This document shows, in pieces, positions 25,181 through 33,899 of a DNA stretch of 40,304 nt. The position numbers were made by a program, and so were the translations under genes. Where the stretch lies: positions 1 through 40,304 of IMG/VR virus record IMGVR_UViG_3300047564_001139; one strand, given 5' to 3'. The DNA is from a virus. Numbering within the stretch: the stretch's first letter is position 1; every line of letters begins with the position of its first letter. The notes below the pieces were generated by a model, which was not told where the DNA came from, ran no database searches, and saw only the letters and a list, made by a program, of their open reading frames with translations.

Positions 25181-27862
25181 TTATACTATGCTCCATGGTG
25201 ATGTGTTTAGCACACCAGATAATCCTCCAGGCCAAGGATCACTAACATATTCTGCTGTCGATTGCGACTGTGATTTAGACATTGGCATAGACTGAGATCC
25301 AGATGCAGCAACAACATTAATAATTGCTGCGGAACTAACATCCGAAGTTGTTTGATTTGTTGCACCAACTGGTGCTGATGATGGTGTTGATCTTGGTGCA
25401 GGTGCTTTTGCTTTTGGTTGAGTTGCTGATGTTATCGCAGTTACTGCTACAATATTTTCGAGTGCCTTTACTCTTGCTTCTAATGTATTTGATACTGTTG
25501 CTTCAGTTCCAAATGCAGACCCACCTTTCTCATATCCAAGTTCTTTCATCATCTTATTTCTTTGCGCTGCCGCTTCACCGATCTTACCCATTGGAGAATT
25601 AGTGTATATTCCAGTCGTTCCTTTTTGAACTTCTTTAGCACCAGTTACTAACCCCAAGAAATCCCACCAAGGCTTTTGAACTGCTCCGCCTTGTGCCATA
25701 GTAGGTTGAACAGTTCCACCTACCTGTTGATTTCCCTGAGATCTCTGGAGATTTTGTTGCCTAATTCTATTTTGAACATCCTCTTGACTAATATAACCAA
25801 ACTGAATACCAATGTCTTGACCTTGACTTAAATAATTTGCTCTAACTTCATTATATGCTGCAGCAAATAAAGGATCTTTATACTTCCCTGTTTCCTTATC
25901 TCTTGCATTACCAACATACTTTGGTTTGTTTCCAAACACACCCCACAATCCTTTTTCCCATACCTCAAATTTACCGTTAGATCTATCGGATAATACAAAA
26001 TGATTTGGGTGACCAGCAATAGGTAATGTTCTTTGATTTGCAGTTTTCTTTGTTCCTTTTGTCAATCCTTGAGCTTCATTGGAAGTTAAATTTGGTTCGA
26101 AAGCAAATCCTTTTTTATCTTGCCCACCTTTATTGTTATCCATAGGAGCTTGGGATCCAGATGGAGCAGCTGAAGGTGGCGCTGCTGGGTCTCCTGGTGG
26201 GTTTGGATCATTTTTATTATCATCTGGTTTTACTCCTGGATCTTCTGGTGGTTTTGGAGTTGGTCTTCCAGTTGCTTTTTCCTCTTCTTTTTTTGCACCC
26301 AATGCTTCCAAAGATCCAGAAATAAGTTCTTCTAAAAATTCATTTCTTTTCTTAGTAGCAGTTCCATCTTCCTTAAACTTTCCTCCACCTATCTTTAGAT
26401 TAGGTAATGTCTGTGACATTCCAAATGTTCTTGCTAGATTTTGTATATCAGGACCAAGTGCTTGTGATACAGGAGCACCTAAAGATCCCATACCTTTAAT
26501 GAATTGATCAACAACAGCAAGTGTTGCAGCACCTGATGCTTTCATTCCAGGATCACCAGACTGTTGACCCATCAAATTCCTACCTTGTTTTGAATTGATA
26601 TCAACAACTGCTTCCTTACCCGCCTCACCTAACATTACACCGCCAGAAGAAAGTTTCATCTTTCTTTTTGCCACCTCTTCTCGTAAAGCATTATAAGCAT
26701 CTAGAGATCCATCTGGTTCTCCCATCATATTGAGTAAAGGATTTTGTTGTCTATATGCTCTTGCTTTTTCTATCTTTTGTTTTTCATAAGTATACTCTCT
26801 CTGCAATTCTTCATTAGACATTGCAGTTGGTCCTACTCCCAGTGAAGCCCACATGTTACCAGTTGCTTCTTGAATCTGTGGTTTAAATATCTCAGCTCCT
26901 GCTAATGCTGCTGTGCCTAGTAATCCTCCTCTTCCACCTCTAACATTTTTCAATCCACTTAGATTTGGAAGTTTGAAATTTTTTGGATTGAGCATCGAAC
27001 CCAATCCACCACCCCTCGTAGGCTTAGCTAATGCTTCTACACCACCCTTGGTGAACAACTGACCAGGACCTATCTGACCTCTACGAAGTAGTCTTAATCT
27101 ATCACCAAAGTTAGATGTTCCCTGTAAGAATCTATCATAGGATCCTGTCATCCTACCAAGTGGTTTTGGTTTTAGTGATGTTGATCCTGGTGCAGGCGCA
27201 GCAGGTTTTGCTGATCCTGGTGCTCCTTTTGGTTTGAATAGATTTTTTAATTTACCCAACTGACTACCAGCAAATCCAGCTAAGGCAGTTAATACTTTAT
27301 CTTTTACTTGATCCCAAATAAATCCTGTTAATGTTTTTCCTCCAGCCGCAGATGACCTGGAAGATCCAAACATACTCTTTCCACCACCACCAGATCCACC
27401 GCCAGGCTTCAATGATTTCACTGTGGATAATATAGAACTTTGATTTTCAGTAAAACTCGGTGCTCTTAATGAACTGTTGAGTAACTGTGTTACTGATGCT
27501 AGACCAGATGAGAGACCCATCGTGTCTGCAGTGAGAGACCCAAATCCCTGAGTTAATATCTTTGCTAATCCAGTAGTGCCTCCAGATGTTCTTGCTCCAG
27601 AAGATTGCGCTGACTGTGTTGGTGCCTTCTTGAAAGAAAAAAGATTTCCTAATGATGGAAAACTACCCAGTAATTTGTTTGATGCACCCTGCTTTTGCTG
27701 CTGCTTATTTTCTTTCTTGGTCTGCTGTTCTTTCTTTTCTTTACGCTTCTCTTTTCTGTCTTCTTTCTTCGCATCTTTGCGAGACTGTAGTGCTTTAGAT
27801 ACTATGAAACCTGTGAGGGTAGTTCCTCCTACGGGTGTTGCGTTTTCGGTTCCAAAAGACAT
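25181..27862 (-). CDS. Large hub / tape-measure-type structural protein (893 aa)
   Basis: 893 residues. After a short Gly-rich start comes a very Lys/Glu/Gln-rich helix (about residues 27-62), then Gly/Ser/Pro-rich low-complexity linkers. Near residue 405 it has KLSSGGVMLGEAGKEAVVDI, the GEAG.E.V motif typical of tail tape-measure proteins. A Pro/Asp-rich stretch covers about 540-590, and a compact domain near 620-700 follows (HPNHFVLSDRSNGKFEVWEK). Another MAQGG and KPWWDF occur near 720. It is one of three consecutive large proteins carrying (A/S)(Q/S/A)GG motifs. I cannot say which of the three sets tail length; no enzyme motif is seen here. Confidence 0.65.
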   Translation of the reverse strand: MSFGTENATPVGGTTLTGFIVSKALQSRKDAKKEDRKEKRKEKKEQQTKKENKQQQKQGASNKLLGSFPSLGNLFSFKKAPTQSAQSSGARTSGGTTGLAKILTQGFGSLTADTMGLSSGLASVTQLLNSSLRAPSFTENQSSILSTVKSLKPGGGSGGGGKSMFGSSRSSAAGGKTLTGFIWDQVKDKVLTALAGFAGSQLGKLKNLFKPKGAPGSAKPAAPAPGSTSLKPKPLGRMTGSYDRFLQGTSNFGDRLRLLRRGQIGPGQLFTKGGVEALAKPTRGGGLGSMLNPKNFKLPNLSGLKNVRGGRGGLLGTAALAGAEIFKPQIQEATGNMWASLGVGPTAMSNEELQREYTYEKQKIEKARAYRQQNPLLNMMGEPDGSLDAYNALREEVAKRKMKLSSGGVMLGEAGKEAVVDINSKQGRNLMGQQSGDPGMKASGAATLAVVDQFIKGMGSLGAPVSQALGPDIQNLARTFGMSQTLPNLKIGGGKFKEDGTATKKRNEFLEELISGSLEALGAKKEEEKATGRPTPKPPEDPGVKPDDNKNDPNPPGDPAAPPSAAPSGSQAPMDNNKGGQDKKGFAFEPNLTSNEAQGLTKGTKKTANQRTLPIAGHPNHFVLSDRSNGKFEVWEKGLWGVFGNKPKYVGNARDKETGKYKDPLFAAAYNEVRANYLSQGQDIGIQFGYISQEDVQNRIRQQNLQRSQGNQQVGGTVQPTMAQGGAVQKPWWDFLGLVTGAKEVQKGTTGIYTNSPMGKIGEAAAQRNKMMKELGYEKGGSAFGTEATVSNTLEARVKALENIVAVTAITSATQPKAKAPAPRSTPSSAPVGATNQTTSDVSSAAIINVVAASGSQSMPMSKSQSQSTAEYVSDPWPGGLSGVLNTSPWSIV

Positions 27863-27885
27863 CTATTTATCTCTCCTAGTAAAAG

Positions 27886-27893
27886 TATTTATC
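27886..27893 (-). promoter_or_regulatory. Possible late promoter (GATAAATA)
   Basis: GATAAATA on the minus strand, one mismatch from TATAAATA, 24 nt before the ATG of the 893-residue gene and overlapping the upstream stop codon. The spacing equals that of the better site before the tube gene. Confidence 0.4.
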
Positions 27894-30123
27894 GAGCGCG
27901 TTTCATATTCAGCTCAGTTTTCACCCTATGTGGATTGAATATCATATTGGTAAATGTAACAACTGCACTTTGAGCTTGTTGTATTATGTTTGGTTGTGCT
28001 GGAGCAGAAACTTTATTGACTATAACCTTAGGTGCTGGTTTAGTTGTTGCGGCAGTTACTCTAGTTTGTGTAGATACCATCTTAGGAACTGCTGCTGCTT
28101 TTGGTAGACGAGCATCATAAAACCACCCATGGAAATTGTATCCCTTTCCTCTAGTAATATCCCCTGGCTTCATGTGTGGTTTTTGACTTTCACCCATGAA
28201 ATCAGTTCTTCCTCCAACAAATTTTTGTGCTTCTCTCTGTAGACTTGGATTTGTTATTGATCTTGCAGCCATGTCAACCTTCTGTGCATTTCCTGTAGCA
28301 GCAGCGGCAGATTGTCTATCTTTAATAGCATTCCATTTTGCTGCATTATTAAATGTCGGTTGGTATTGACCAGGGGATGTGATGATTGCAGATATACTTT
28401 TGCCACCAGGATAAGAACCAATTGCCGCACGATTGTATAATGATTGGGCAACATCAGCCTGCCCTTGTGGATTTAAACTATCTTCTTTAGAAGCAAGTGC
28501 TGCTATCTTCCAAAACTCTGCTGATCCTCCAGTCATAAAAGACAGAACATGCTGAGTGTTAGCTCCTCTGGCAATTTCACTCCAACGTTTACCAACCTCG
28601 TCAGGATTTTTGAAAATATTATATCTTCTATTTCTTACTGGATAAACTTGGAAACCATCTTGATTCTCTGCAATCACTTCATCACCGTGTAGAGTAACTG
28701 GAGTTCCCTGAATTAATGCTTTGTATCCAGCATCAGGACCAGACATTAGGTATGGAGTAACTGGTGAGGCTCCGCTTAGTTTTTGATATCCACCTTTTTC
28801 ATATTCGATACCAAAATTTTTGCCAACTCTTCTGACTTCATCATCATAATCTTGAACGGTTATCTTTCCATCGTTGTTGAAATCTAGTCTTGCATTGTCA
28901 GAATATGCACGACCATCAGCAGAAGTAGCAACAACTGCGTTCATTCTTTCAATAGATCCTATTGGTTTACCTTCGACTGCTGACTTATACCAATTCGGAA
29001 CATGCGTGAGACCATAGATATCACCCGCAGTCATACCTTTTTGCAACCCACTTTTGACCCAGTAATTAACTACATATGGCCACTGTTCTGAGCGAGTCAT
29101 TTTTGATAGTTCTTGTGCAGTCTTTCCAGTTCCACCCAATCCTCCACCTGGGCAAAACTGAATAAGACCTACACATCCACCACTATTAAATTTAGAGGGG
29201 TCAATACCACTTTCACTTGCCATCAAAGCTAACAATCCAGGAGCACTGAGTTGCCATTCTTCAGCAAATGCATTAACTAATGCAACAAATTCTGGATCTT
29301 CATCCCACTTAGCAGGAACAAATCCAGGTGGTCTATTTGGATCAGACGCATCTGCATCCCTATCAATATATTTTTCAACAAAAATTGGGTCGTTTAAAAA
29401 CTTTCCCCACGTTTTACCAAAATGTCTTTGTTGTTTTTTGAGATCTAGTGTTGCTGCTTTAACAGGTGATCCCAAAAGAGAATTAAGTAAATTACCACCA
29501 ACCCCAAGTGCAGATACAAATGGTTTAACGATACTATTTAAATACGGAGCAAAGAATGCACCTAATGCACCTGTTCCTTTTATAAACTCACCTAGAGTTG
29601 TTAGTGCAGAAATACCAGATGCTCGTAAAGATACAACTAGAGTATCTGCATACGCAGCATTAACAGATGTATCTTTCATTGCCGAGTCATAACCAACTGG
29701 AGGTGCTATTCCACCAGCCGCTAGTTTTTTTGGAGGTTTTTTCGACGATGCCTTTGGTTTGACTGTGCTAGGTTTTCCTTGTTGTGGAGTATTCTGTTGT
29801 TTCTTCTGTGATTGTTCTACCTTTAATTCTTCTTCCGTCTTCTTCGGAAACTGATCTAATTTACTATTGATCTTAGAATACACCAAAGACTCCAGCAAAG
29901 CATTCTTAGAAAACATTGCAGATAACTTTGCTACTCTATTAGCAATATCATTTTCTTTTTCTGCTTGCTCAATTAATAGATCTACCTGTTCATTTACCTT
30001 GTTAACATTCTCACCACTCTTCGTTGACAATGATCTGAACTGAGACGCCAAAGAACTTTCGAAACTTGATGCTTCCTCCCTAGTTTGCGTTGCTTTTTGT
30101 TGTATAAGATCGTTGAGTAACAT
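27889..30123 (-). CDS. Hub/tape-measure-type protein with two peptidoglycan hydrolase domains (744 aa)
   Basis: 744 residues. The N-terminus (about 1-100) is a coiled-coil-like helix, followed by a Lys/Pro/Gln linker and KKLAAGGIAPP. Residues about 280-370 match soluble lytic transglycosylases: ALMASESGIDPSKF, with the likely catalytic Glu near 303, then GLIQFCPGG. An EF-hand-type loop (DFNNDGKITVQD) sits near residue 418. A tape-measure-like GTPVTLHGDEVI lies near 475. Residues about 540-660 resemble SleB-type cell-wall hydrolases (SKEDSLNPQGQADVAQSLYN, YPGGKSISAIITSPGQYQPT). The domains would open the host cell wall when DNA is injected. The gene starts 1 nt after its upstream neighbour. 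Confidence 0.75.
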   Translation of the reverse strand: MLLNDLIQQKATQTREEASSFESSLASQFRSLSTKSGENVNKVNEQVDLLIEQAEKENDIANRVAKLSAMFSKNALLESLVYSKINSKLDQFPKKTEEELKVEQSQKKQQNTPQQGKPSTVKPKASSKKPPKKLAAGGIAPPVGYDSAMKDTSVNAAYADTLVVSLRASGISALTTLGEFIKGTGALGAFFAPYLNSIVKPFVSALGVGGNLLNSLLGSPVKAATLDLKKQQRHFGKTWGKFLNDPIFVEKYIDRDADASDPNRPPGFVPAKWDEDPEFVALVNAFAEEWQLSAPGLLALMASESGIDPSKFNSGGCVGLIQFCPGGGLGGTGKTAQELSKMTRSEQWPYVVNYWVKSGLQKGMTAGDIYGLTHVPNWYKSAVEGKPIGSIERMNAVVATSADGRAYSDNARLDFNNDGKITVQDYDDEVRRVGKNFGIEYEKGGYQKLSGASPVTPYLMSGPDAGYKALIQGTPVTLHGDEVIAENQDGFQVYPVRNRRYNIFKNPDEVGKRWSEIARGANTQHVLSFMTGGSAEFWKIAALASKEDSLNPQGQADVAQSLYNRAAIGSYPGGKSISAIITSPGQYQPTFNNAAKWNAIKDRQSAAAATGNAQKVDMAARSITNPSLQREAQKFVGGRTDFMGESQKPHMKPGDITRGKGYNFHGWFYDARLPKAAAVPKMVSTQTRVTAATTKPAPKVIVNKVSAPAQPNIIQQAQSAVVTFTNMIFNPHRVKTELNMKRAR

Positions 30124-30124
30124 A

Positions 30125-32986
30125 TTACATGCGCCTCATTTGAGTAGTGTTGAGAACAGTGTTTGTTGGTATATCTATATTCACAAACTGTGGTTTTGAT
30201 GATGATTGGGAAGAAGGTGATGTAGAGGGAGCAGTAGGTATTTCTATGGTGGTAGATTTAACTGCTGGTTTAGATGCTTCTGGTGTTACCCATCCCTGTG
30301 ATCTAGCATAGTCTAAAGTGCCAGGTGCGGTCGCTTCTGGGAATATCATGTCTCCAACTACAGGAGCATTCAACACACCAATTGCTTTACCAAACAATTT
30401 ACCTAATCCAATACCAACATTTTGAGCAGTGCCAGTAAGCAACTGCATACGAAGTTTGTTTGCCAAAGGGCTGTTTGCATATGCACCCTTGAGAAGTTTA
30501 TCAGCAAGTAGTTTACCCTTATCAAATGTTGCTGGTGGAACTACAGATTGGGGTTCAATAAAATTTATTCCTTTTGCTCTTCCAGGAACAATACTTTTTA
30601 CTATACCACCGCCAGGTTTTACATACCTACTAGCACCAGAAGCAGTAGGAGCAGAATATGCACCATGACCTAACACTGGAGTAGATCCTTTACCAATTAA
30701 AGATGCTTTATTTGGGTTTCTAAATTTAGCACCCTTCATAATAGCTTCAAATCCTTCCTTTGCCATGCCAGTGAACCCAGCCTGAACACCTTTAATGCTA
30801 AGACCTTTTGGTTTTGTAAATTTAGATACTAAATTTGCCAATGGTTTTAACCATCCGCCAGACTGAAGAGAAACTTCATCACCTATTGCACCCTTGTCAT
30901 TTAGTTTATATAACTTATTTCCTAGGCGAACTATCTTTCCTTTATCATACTCAGTATACCTATCTAATTCATACTCGGGATAGTCTTCTAATCTTTTCTT
31001 TGGAGTTGCTGATGAAGTAGTTTTATTTTGATGTGTCCAAGCAACAGGATCTATTCTTTGACCCCAACTACTTGTTCTAACTTCCCAGTGTAAGTGAACT
31101 CCTTCAGAACGACCAGTCGTTCCTGTTGTTCCAATTACTTGACCTGCAGAAACTTTTGCTCCAGGTCTCATGCTATCTGCTACATCTTTCAAGTGACCAT
31201 AGAATAGAAATGCTTTTGGATTCTCATGCTGAATCTCAACATAATTTCCATATCCACCACCACCATCAGCAGGCCAATTTCTATTAACGTCAGATACCTT
31301 ACCTGCGAATGGAGATATTACTTTTAGGTTAGCATATCCAGCTGGTGCTAGATCTATACCAGTGTGTTCTTTGCCCCATCTTCTTCCAAACCCAGAGATA
31401 TAATAAATCTTCCCAGCATCAGACTTAGAATAAGGAATCCATGCAGGTGCTTGAGTGACATTCGTGCCACCCATGCCTGCTAAACCTTTTCCTCCTTCAC
31501 CAATTAATAATACATCACCAGCAAGTTCAACTTCTTTGGGTTTCCTACCTCTAATGCCTATGCTTCCAAGAAAGCGCAGACCATTTTTGATCATGTAGTC
31601 TTTCCAAGAATCATAAAATGATGTCAATTCTTTTGTGTTTGATGAGAATCCAGCATAGTTGGATCCACCCAACATGCTTATAACTTCACCTTTAGATATT
31701 CCTAGAATAGATGATAGAACAGGAACAAGACCAGGAATATTTTGATTGAAATAACCAGATAACGGACCAAGTGAACGGAGAGTATTTCCAAATATAGATG
31801 CAGCAGCACCAAGTAAAGCACTTCTAGTCTTCCCTAATACTTCTCCTAAAGATTGCTGATACTTTTGTGAATCATATTGACCTAGTGCCTTTTCACCGTA
31901 ATTTCTGTTCAGTGGAACAACTGCAGTTCCAGGTGCTAATTGACCCTGAACAGGATTATCATATATGCCAGGTGGAATTATCTTTCCTCTTCCTGTTCCG
32001 CCAACTGATACACCACCAGAAGCAAGTTTCTTTTTTGTTTGTGGTTTGTTATCCCACAGATTCCACCATGGTTTATCTTGCTGTTGTTGTTTGGTAGTTC
32101 CTGATGTCTTTACAGGTTCTTGTTTTCTCTGGAAAGGAGAAGTTATTTTAGCAACAAATCTTTTTCTTGCTTCTCTTTTTCTTTCCTCAGTCTCGAAATC
32201 ATCAAGTGCTTCCTGATAATTCTCACTCATCTGACCGAGTAAGAATTCTACATCACCAAGATCCTCGTCTATTCTTCTTAGCTGACCTAAGCTTCTAGTA
32301 AGAACAGAATTTTGTTTTGATAATTCGTTGCCAATAGCATCCAATGCATCGCCATATTTTGCCATCGCTCTGGAAACGTTGGATGGCATCTGACGAGGTG
32401 CAACCAGATCCTCATCCCTGAGAGGCGCTGGCTTTGGTTTGCGTGCCTCAGGGGGGATAGGAGCAGGCGCTGCTGGAGCAGGAGGGGGTTCCAGAACAAC
32501 AGGTGCTGCAGGGGCGGGAGCAGGTGTCTCGGGGGGTTTGATCTGCTCGCGTTCTTTTTTCTTTCTTTCTCTCTCTTCCTGTTCTTCTCTTGCTCTCTTT
32601 CTCTGTTCTTGTATTTCTTGTAGTCTTCTTTCTTGTTCAGCCTCTTCAATTTTTTTATTTACATCTTCACGAAAAGGATTCTCAAGATATGCTTCTACTA
32701 ACCACCTTTGATATTTCTCTTGCCTCTCCATCCATTGAATAGGAGTGCCACTCTCTTGATCCAAAGAAGGATATCCACGAGGATCCTTCTTCATATTTGC
32801 AATCAATCTGTCAGCATCTGCGTCAGATAGATTTACATATGAAGTATAGCTCTCGTCTCCCTGTCTTCTACCAGTTAATTTCGATTTTAAAACTAACCAC
32901 AACCTAGAGTTAGGATTAATCCTACTCCAGGGTATCTTAGGATGTAATACACCTTCTGGTGGTTGTGGTAAGTTGTCGTAGTTCAT
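30125..32986 (-). CDS. Hub/tape-measure-type protein with M23 peptidase domain (953 aa)
   Basis: 953 residues. Residues about 110-160 are a highly charged coiled coil, and 160-200 a Pro/Ala-rich linker. KKKLASGGVSVGG occurs near 325. Residues about 535-650 are an M23 metallopeptidase domain with the zinc site intact: EHTGIDL (His and Asp), then YGH and HLHWEV. M23 enzymes cut peptide crosslinks in peptidoglycan. The rest is helical and low complexity, ending NTTQMRRM. Its ATG overlaps the stop of the 54-codon ORF by ATGA, so it is coupled to the gp26 region. Position after a chaperone-like frameshift pair is where tape-measure genes usually lie. Confidence 0.75.
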   Translation of the reverse strand: MNYDNLPQPPEGVLHPKIPWSRINPNSRLWLVLKSKLTGRRQGDESYTSYVNLSDADADRLIANMKKDPRGYPSLDQESGTPIQWMERQEKYQRWLVEAYLENPFREDVNKKIEEAEQERRLQEIQEQRKRAREEQEERERKKKEREQIKPPETPAPAPAAPVVLEPPPAPAAPAPIPPEARKPKPAPLRDEDLVAPRQMPSNVSRAMAKYGDALDAIGNELSKQNSVLTRSLGQLRRIDEDLGDVEFLLGQMSENYQEALDDFETEERKREARKRFVAKITSPFQRKQEPVKTSGTTKQQQQDKPWWNLWDNKPQTKKKLASGGVSVGGTGRGKIIPPGIYDNPVQGQLAPGTAVVPLNRNYGEKALGQYDSQKYQQSLGEVLGKTRSALLGAAASIFGNTLRSLGPLSGYFNQNIPGLVPVLSSILGISKGEVISMLGGSNYAGFSSNTKELTSFYDSWKDYMIKNGLRFLGSIGIRGRKPKEVELAGDVLLIGEGGKGLAGMGGTNVTQAPAWIPYSKSDAGKIYYISGFGRRWGKEHTGIDLAPAGYANLKVISPFAGKVSDVNRNWPADGGGGYGNYVEIQHENPKAFLFYGHLKDVADSMRPGAKVSAGQVIGTTGTTGRSEGVHLHWEVRTSSWGQRIDPVAWTHQNKTTSSATPKKRLEDYPEYELDRYTEYDKGKIVRLGNKLYKLNDKGAIGDEVSLQSGGWLKPLANLVSKFTKPKGLSIKGVQAGFTGMAKEGFEAIMKGAKFRNPNKASLIGKGSTPVLGHGAYSAPTASGASRYVKPGGGIVKSIVPGRAKGINFIEPQSVVPPATFDKGKLLADKLLKGAYANSPLANKLRMQLLTGTAQNVGIGLGKLFGKAIGVLNAPVVGDMIFPEATAPGTLDYARSQGWVTPEASKPAVKSTTIEIPTAPSTSPSSQSSSKPQFVNIDIPTNTVLNTTQMRRM

Positions 32987-33147
32987 CGATTCTTACTGTT
33001 CTGTTCTTCTATGTAAGCATTCAACATAGTGATATAAACAGTTCTCTCCCATGGGAGCATGTTGTCAAGTTCAGTCAAACTAAACTTATGTATATACATG
33101 AGATTAAAGTTAGACTGATAATAATTTGCCATGTTCTCATGGAACAT
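32983..33147 (-). CDS. Short -1-frame ORF after gp26, probable frameshift extension
   Basis: 54 codons: MFHENMANYYQSNFNLMYIH, then FSLTELDNMLPWER and VYITMLNAYIEEQ. The PWER..Y...L helix pattern resembles the second product of tail-assembly chaperone pairs in other phages; that likeness is from memory. The frame is -1 relative to gp26 and stays open back through the gp26 stop to an AAATTTT site at 33159-33165, so it can be read as a C-terminal extension of gp26 (about 294 residues in total). Both candidate ATGs (33145-33147 and 33130-33132) lie inside a hairpin and lack a good ribosome site, which speaks against free initiation. In T4 the small hub-assembly protein gp51 is a possible counterpart. 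Confidence 0.7.
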   Translation of the reverse strand: MFHENMANYYQSNFNLMYIHKFSLTELDNMLPWERTVYITMLNAYIEEQNSKNR

Positions 33148-33165
33148 GCTCACCCGAAAAAATTT
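33130..33165 (-). promoter_or_regulatory. Predicted programmed -1 frameshift signal
   Basis: On the coding strand the codons GTA AAT TTT TTC contain A-AAT-TTT (33159-33165) in the phase needed for simultaneous -1 slippage. Ten nt downstream CATGTTC (33142-33148) and GAACATG (33130-33136) form a perfect 7-bp stem with a 5-nt loop. The gp26 stop TGA (33150-33152) lies between the slip site and the hairpin. Confidence 0.7.
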
Positions 33166-33866
33166 ACCAGACCCTCAATAGTATATTCAGACTCAACTCC
33201 TGTATTAGGATTAGTAATTTTAAATGTATGTGATAGTCTTGGCATTGTAGCAAAGAAATCTTTTACTTTCTCAAACTGCTTTGATGTCATGCCACCAAGC
33301 CATTCTTCGATCTCTTTCTTTGGAGTTGTCTTTGCTTCAAACACATCTTCACCTGAAAAAATTTGGTGAACTGAGTCTACAATAATATCAAAAACCTCTT
33401 CCGCATTCAATGACTTCATCATAATCTGAGTCTGAATAAACTGTTCCATACCAGGATATTTCATGACAATACCAGTGGTATCATCAAGCATAATCTTATT
33501 AGTATGTGCTGGATCTTTCTGAACTTCAACAGTGCTGAGATCTAAAGTGTAATCAACTTCAGTCTCATTGTCATCAGTGCAGGTAATCTTCATCTGCACT
33601 TCTTCTCCCACAGATTTACCGCGAATATTCAGGAATAGATATTCGATATCAAAAGAAGCAAGTTCTTCAATTTTAATTCCTCTTGTCATCACACAAGATT
33701 TCACAATATCTTTAACAGCACTTGTGATTTGCTTCTCATCTTCAGACTCCATAGCCATTAGAAGAATCTTTTCTTCACTGACTAGAAATGGTCTATACTT
33801 AATAGTCTTTCCGTTTGATGGTAATTCCAATTCATAAGTGGGAACTGGTGGTCTTGGTAAAGCCAT
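33150..33866 (-). CDS. gp26: gp26-like baseplate hub / tail assembly protein
   Basis: 238 residues, close to T4 gp26 (208). The N-terminus has the family pattern LPSNGKTIKYRPFLVSEEKI, then LLMAMESEDEKQITSAVKDI and FDIEYLFLNIRGKSVGEE, followed by a strand-rich acidic middle and a helical C-terminal part. T4 gp26 acts in assembly of the central baseplate hub. The last codons contain the predicted -1 slip site. The gene starts 28 nt after the tube-protein stop, and a weak late-promoter-like GCTAAATA lies 26 nt before its ATG. Alternative view: this is the short product of a tail-assembly chaperone pair. Confidence 0.78.
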   Translation of the reverse strand: MALPRPPVPTYELELPSNGKTIKYRPFLVSEEKILLMAMESEDEKQITSAVKDIVKSCVMTRGIKIEELASFDIEYLFLNIRGKSVGEEVQMKITCTDDNETEVDYTLDLSTVEVQKDPAHTNKIMLDDTTGIVMKYPGMEQFIQTQIMMKSLNAEEVFDIIVDSVHQIFSGEDVFEAKTTPKKEIEEWLGGMTSKQFEKVKDFFATMPRLSHTFKITNPNTGVESEYTIEGLVNFFG

Positions 33867-33891
33867 AATTACAATAATATGTTCGTAAAAT

Positions 33892-33899
33892 TATTTAGC
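33892..33899 (-). promoter_or_regulatory. Weak late-promoter-like box (GCTAAATA)
   Basis: Six of eight bases match TATAAATA, and the distance to the gp26 ATG (26 nt) is close to the 24-nt spacing of the other candidate sites. It overlaps the stop codon of the upstream gene. Weak on sequence alone. Confidence 0.3.

Noticed and set aside
25174-25184. TATAAATG on the minus strand at the start of the gp27-like gene
   Set aside because: The box would include the start codon itself, leaving no leader; it is simply the stop-start junction.
33046-33057. 12-bp perfect palindrome CTCCCATGGGAG
   Set aside because: It encodes the conserved Leu-Pro-Trp-Glu of the -1-frame product; no sign of a regulatory role at this place.
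32959-33369. 136-codon plus-strand open frame
   Set aside because: Antisense to gp26 and the -1-frame ORF; no Shine-Dalgarno and no family resemblance.
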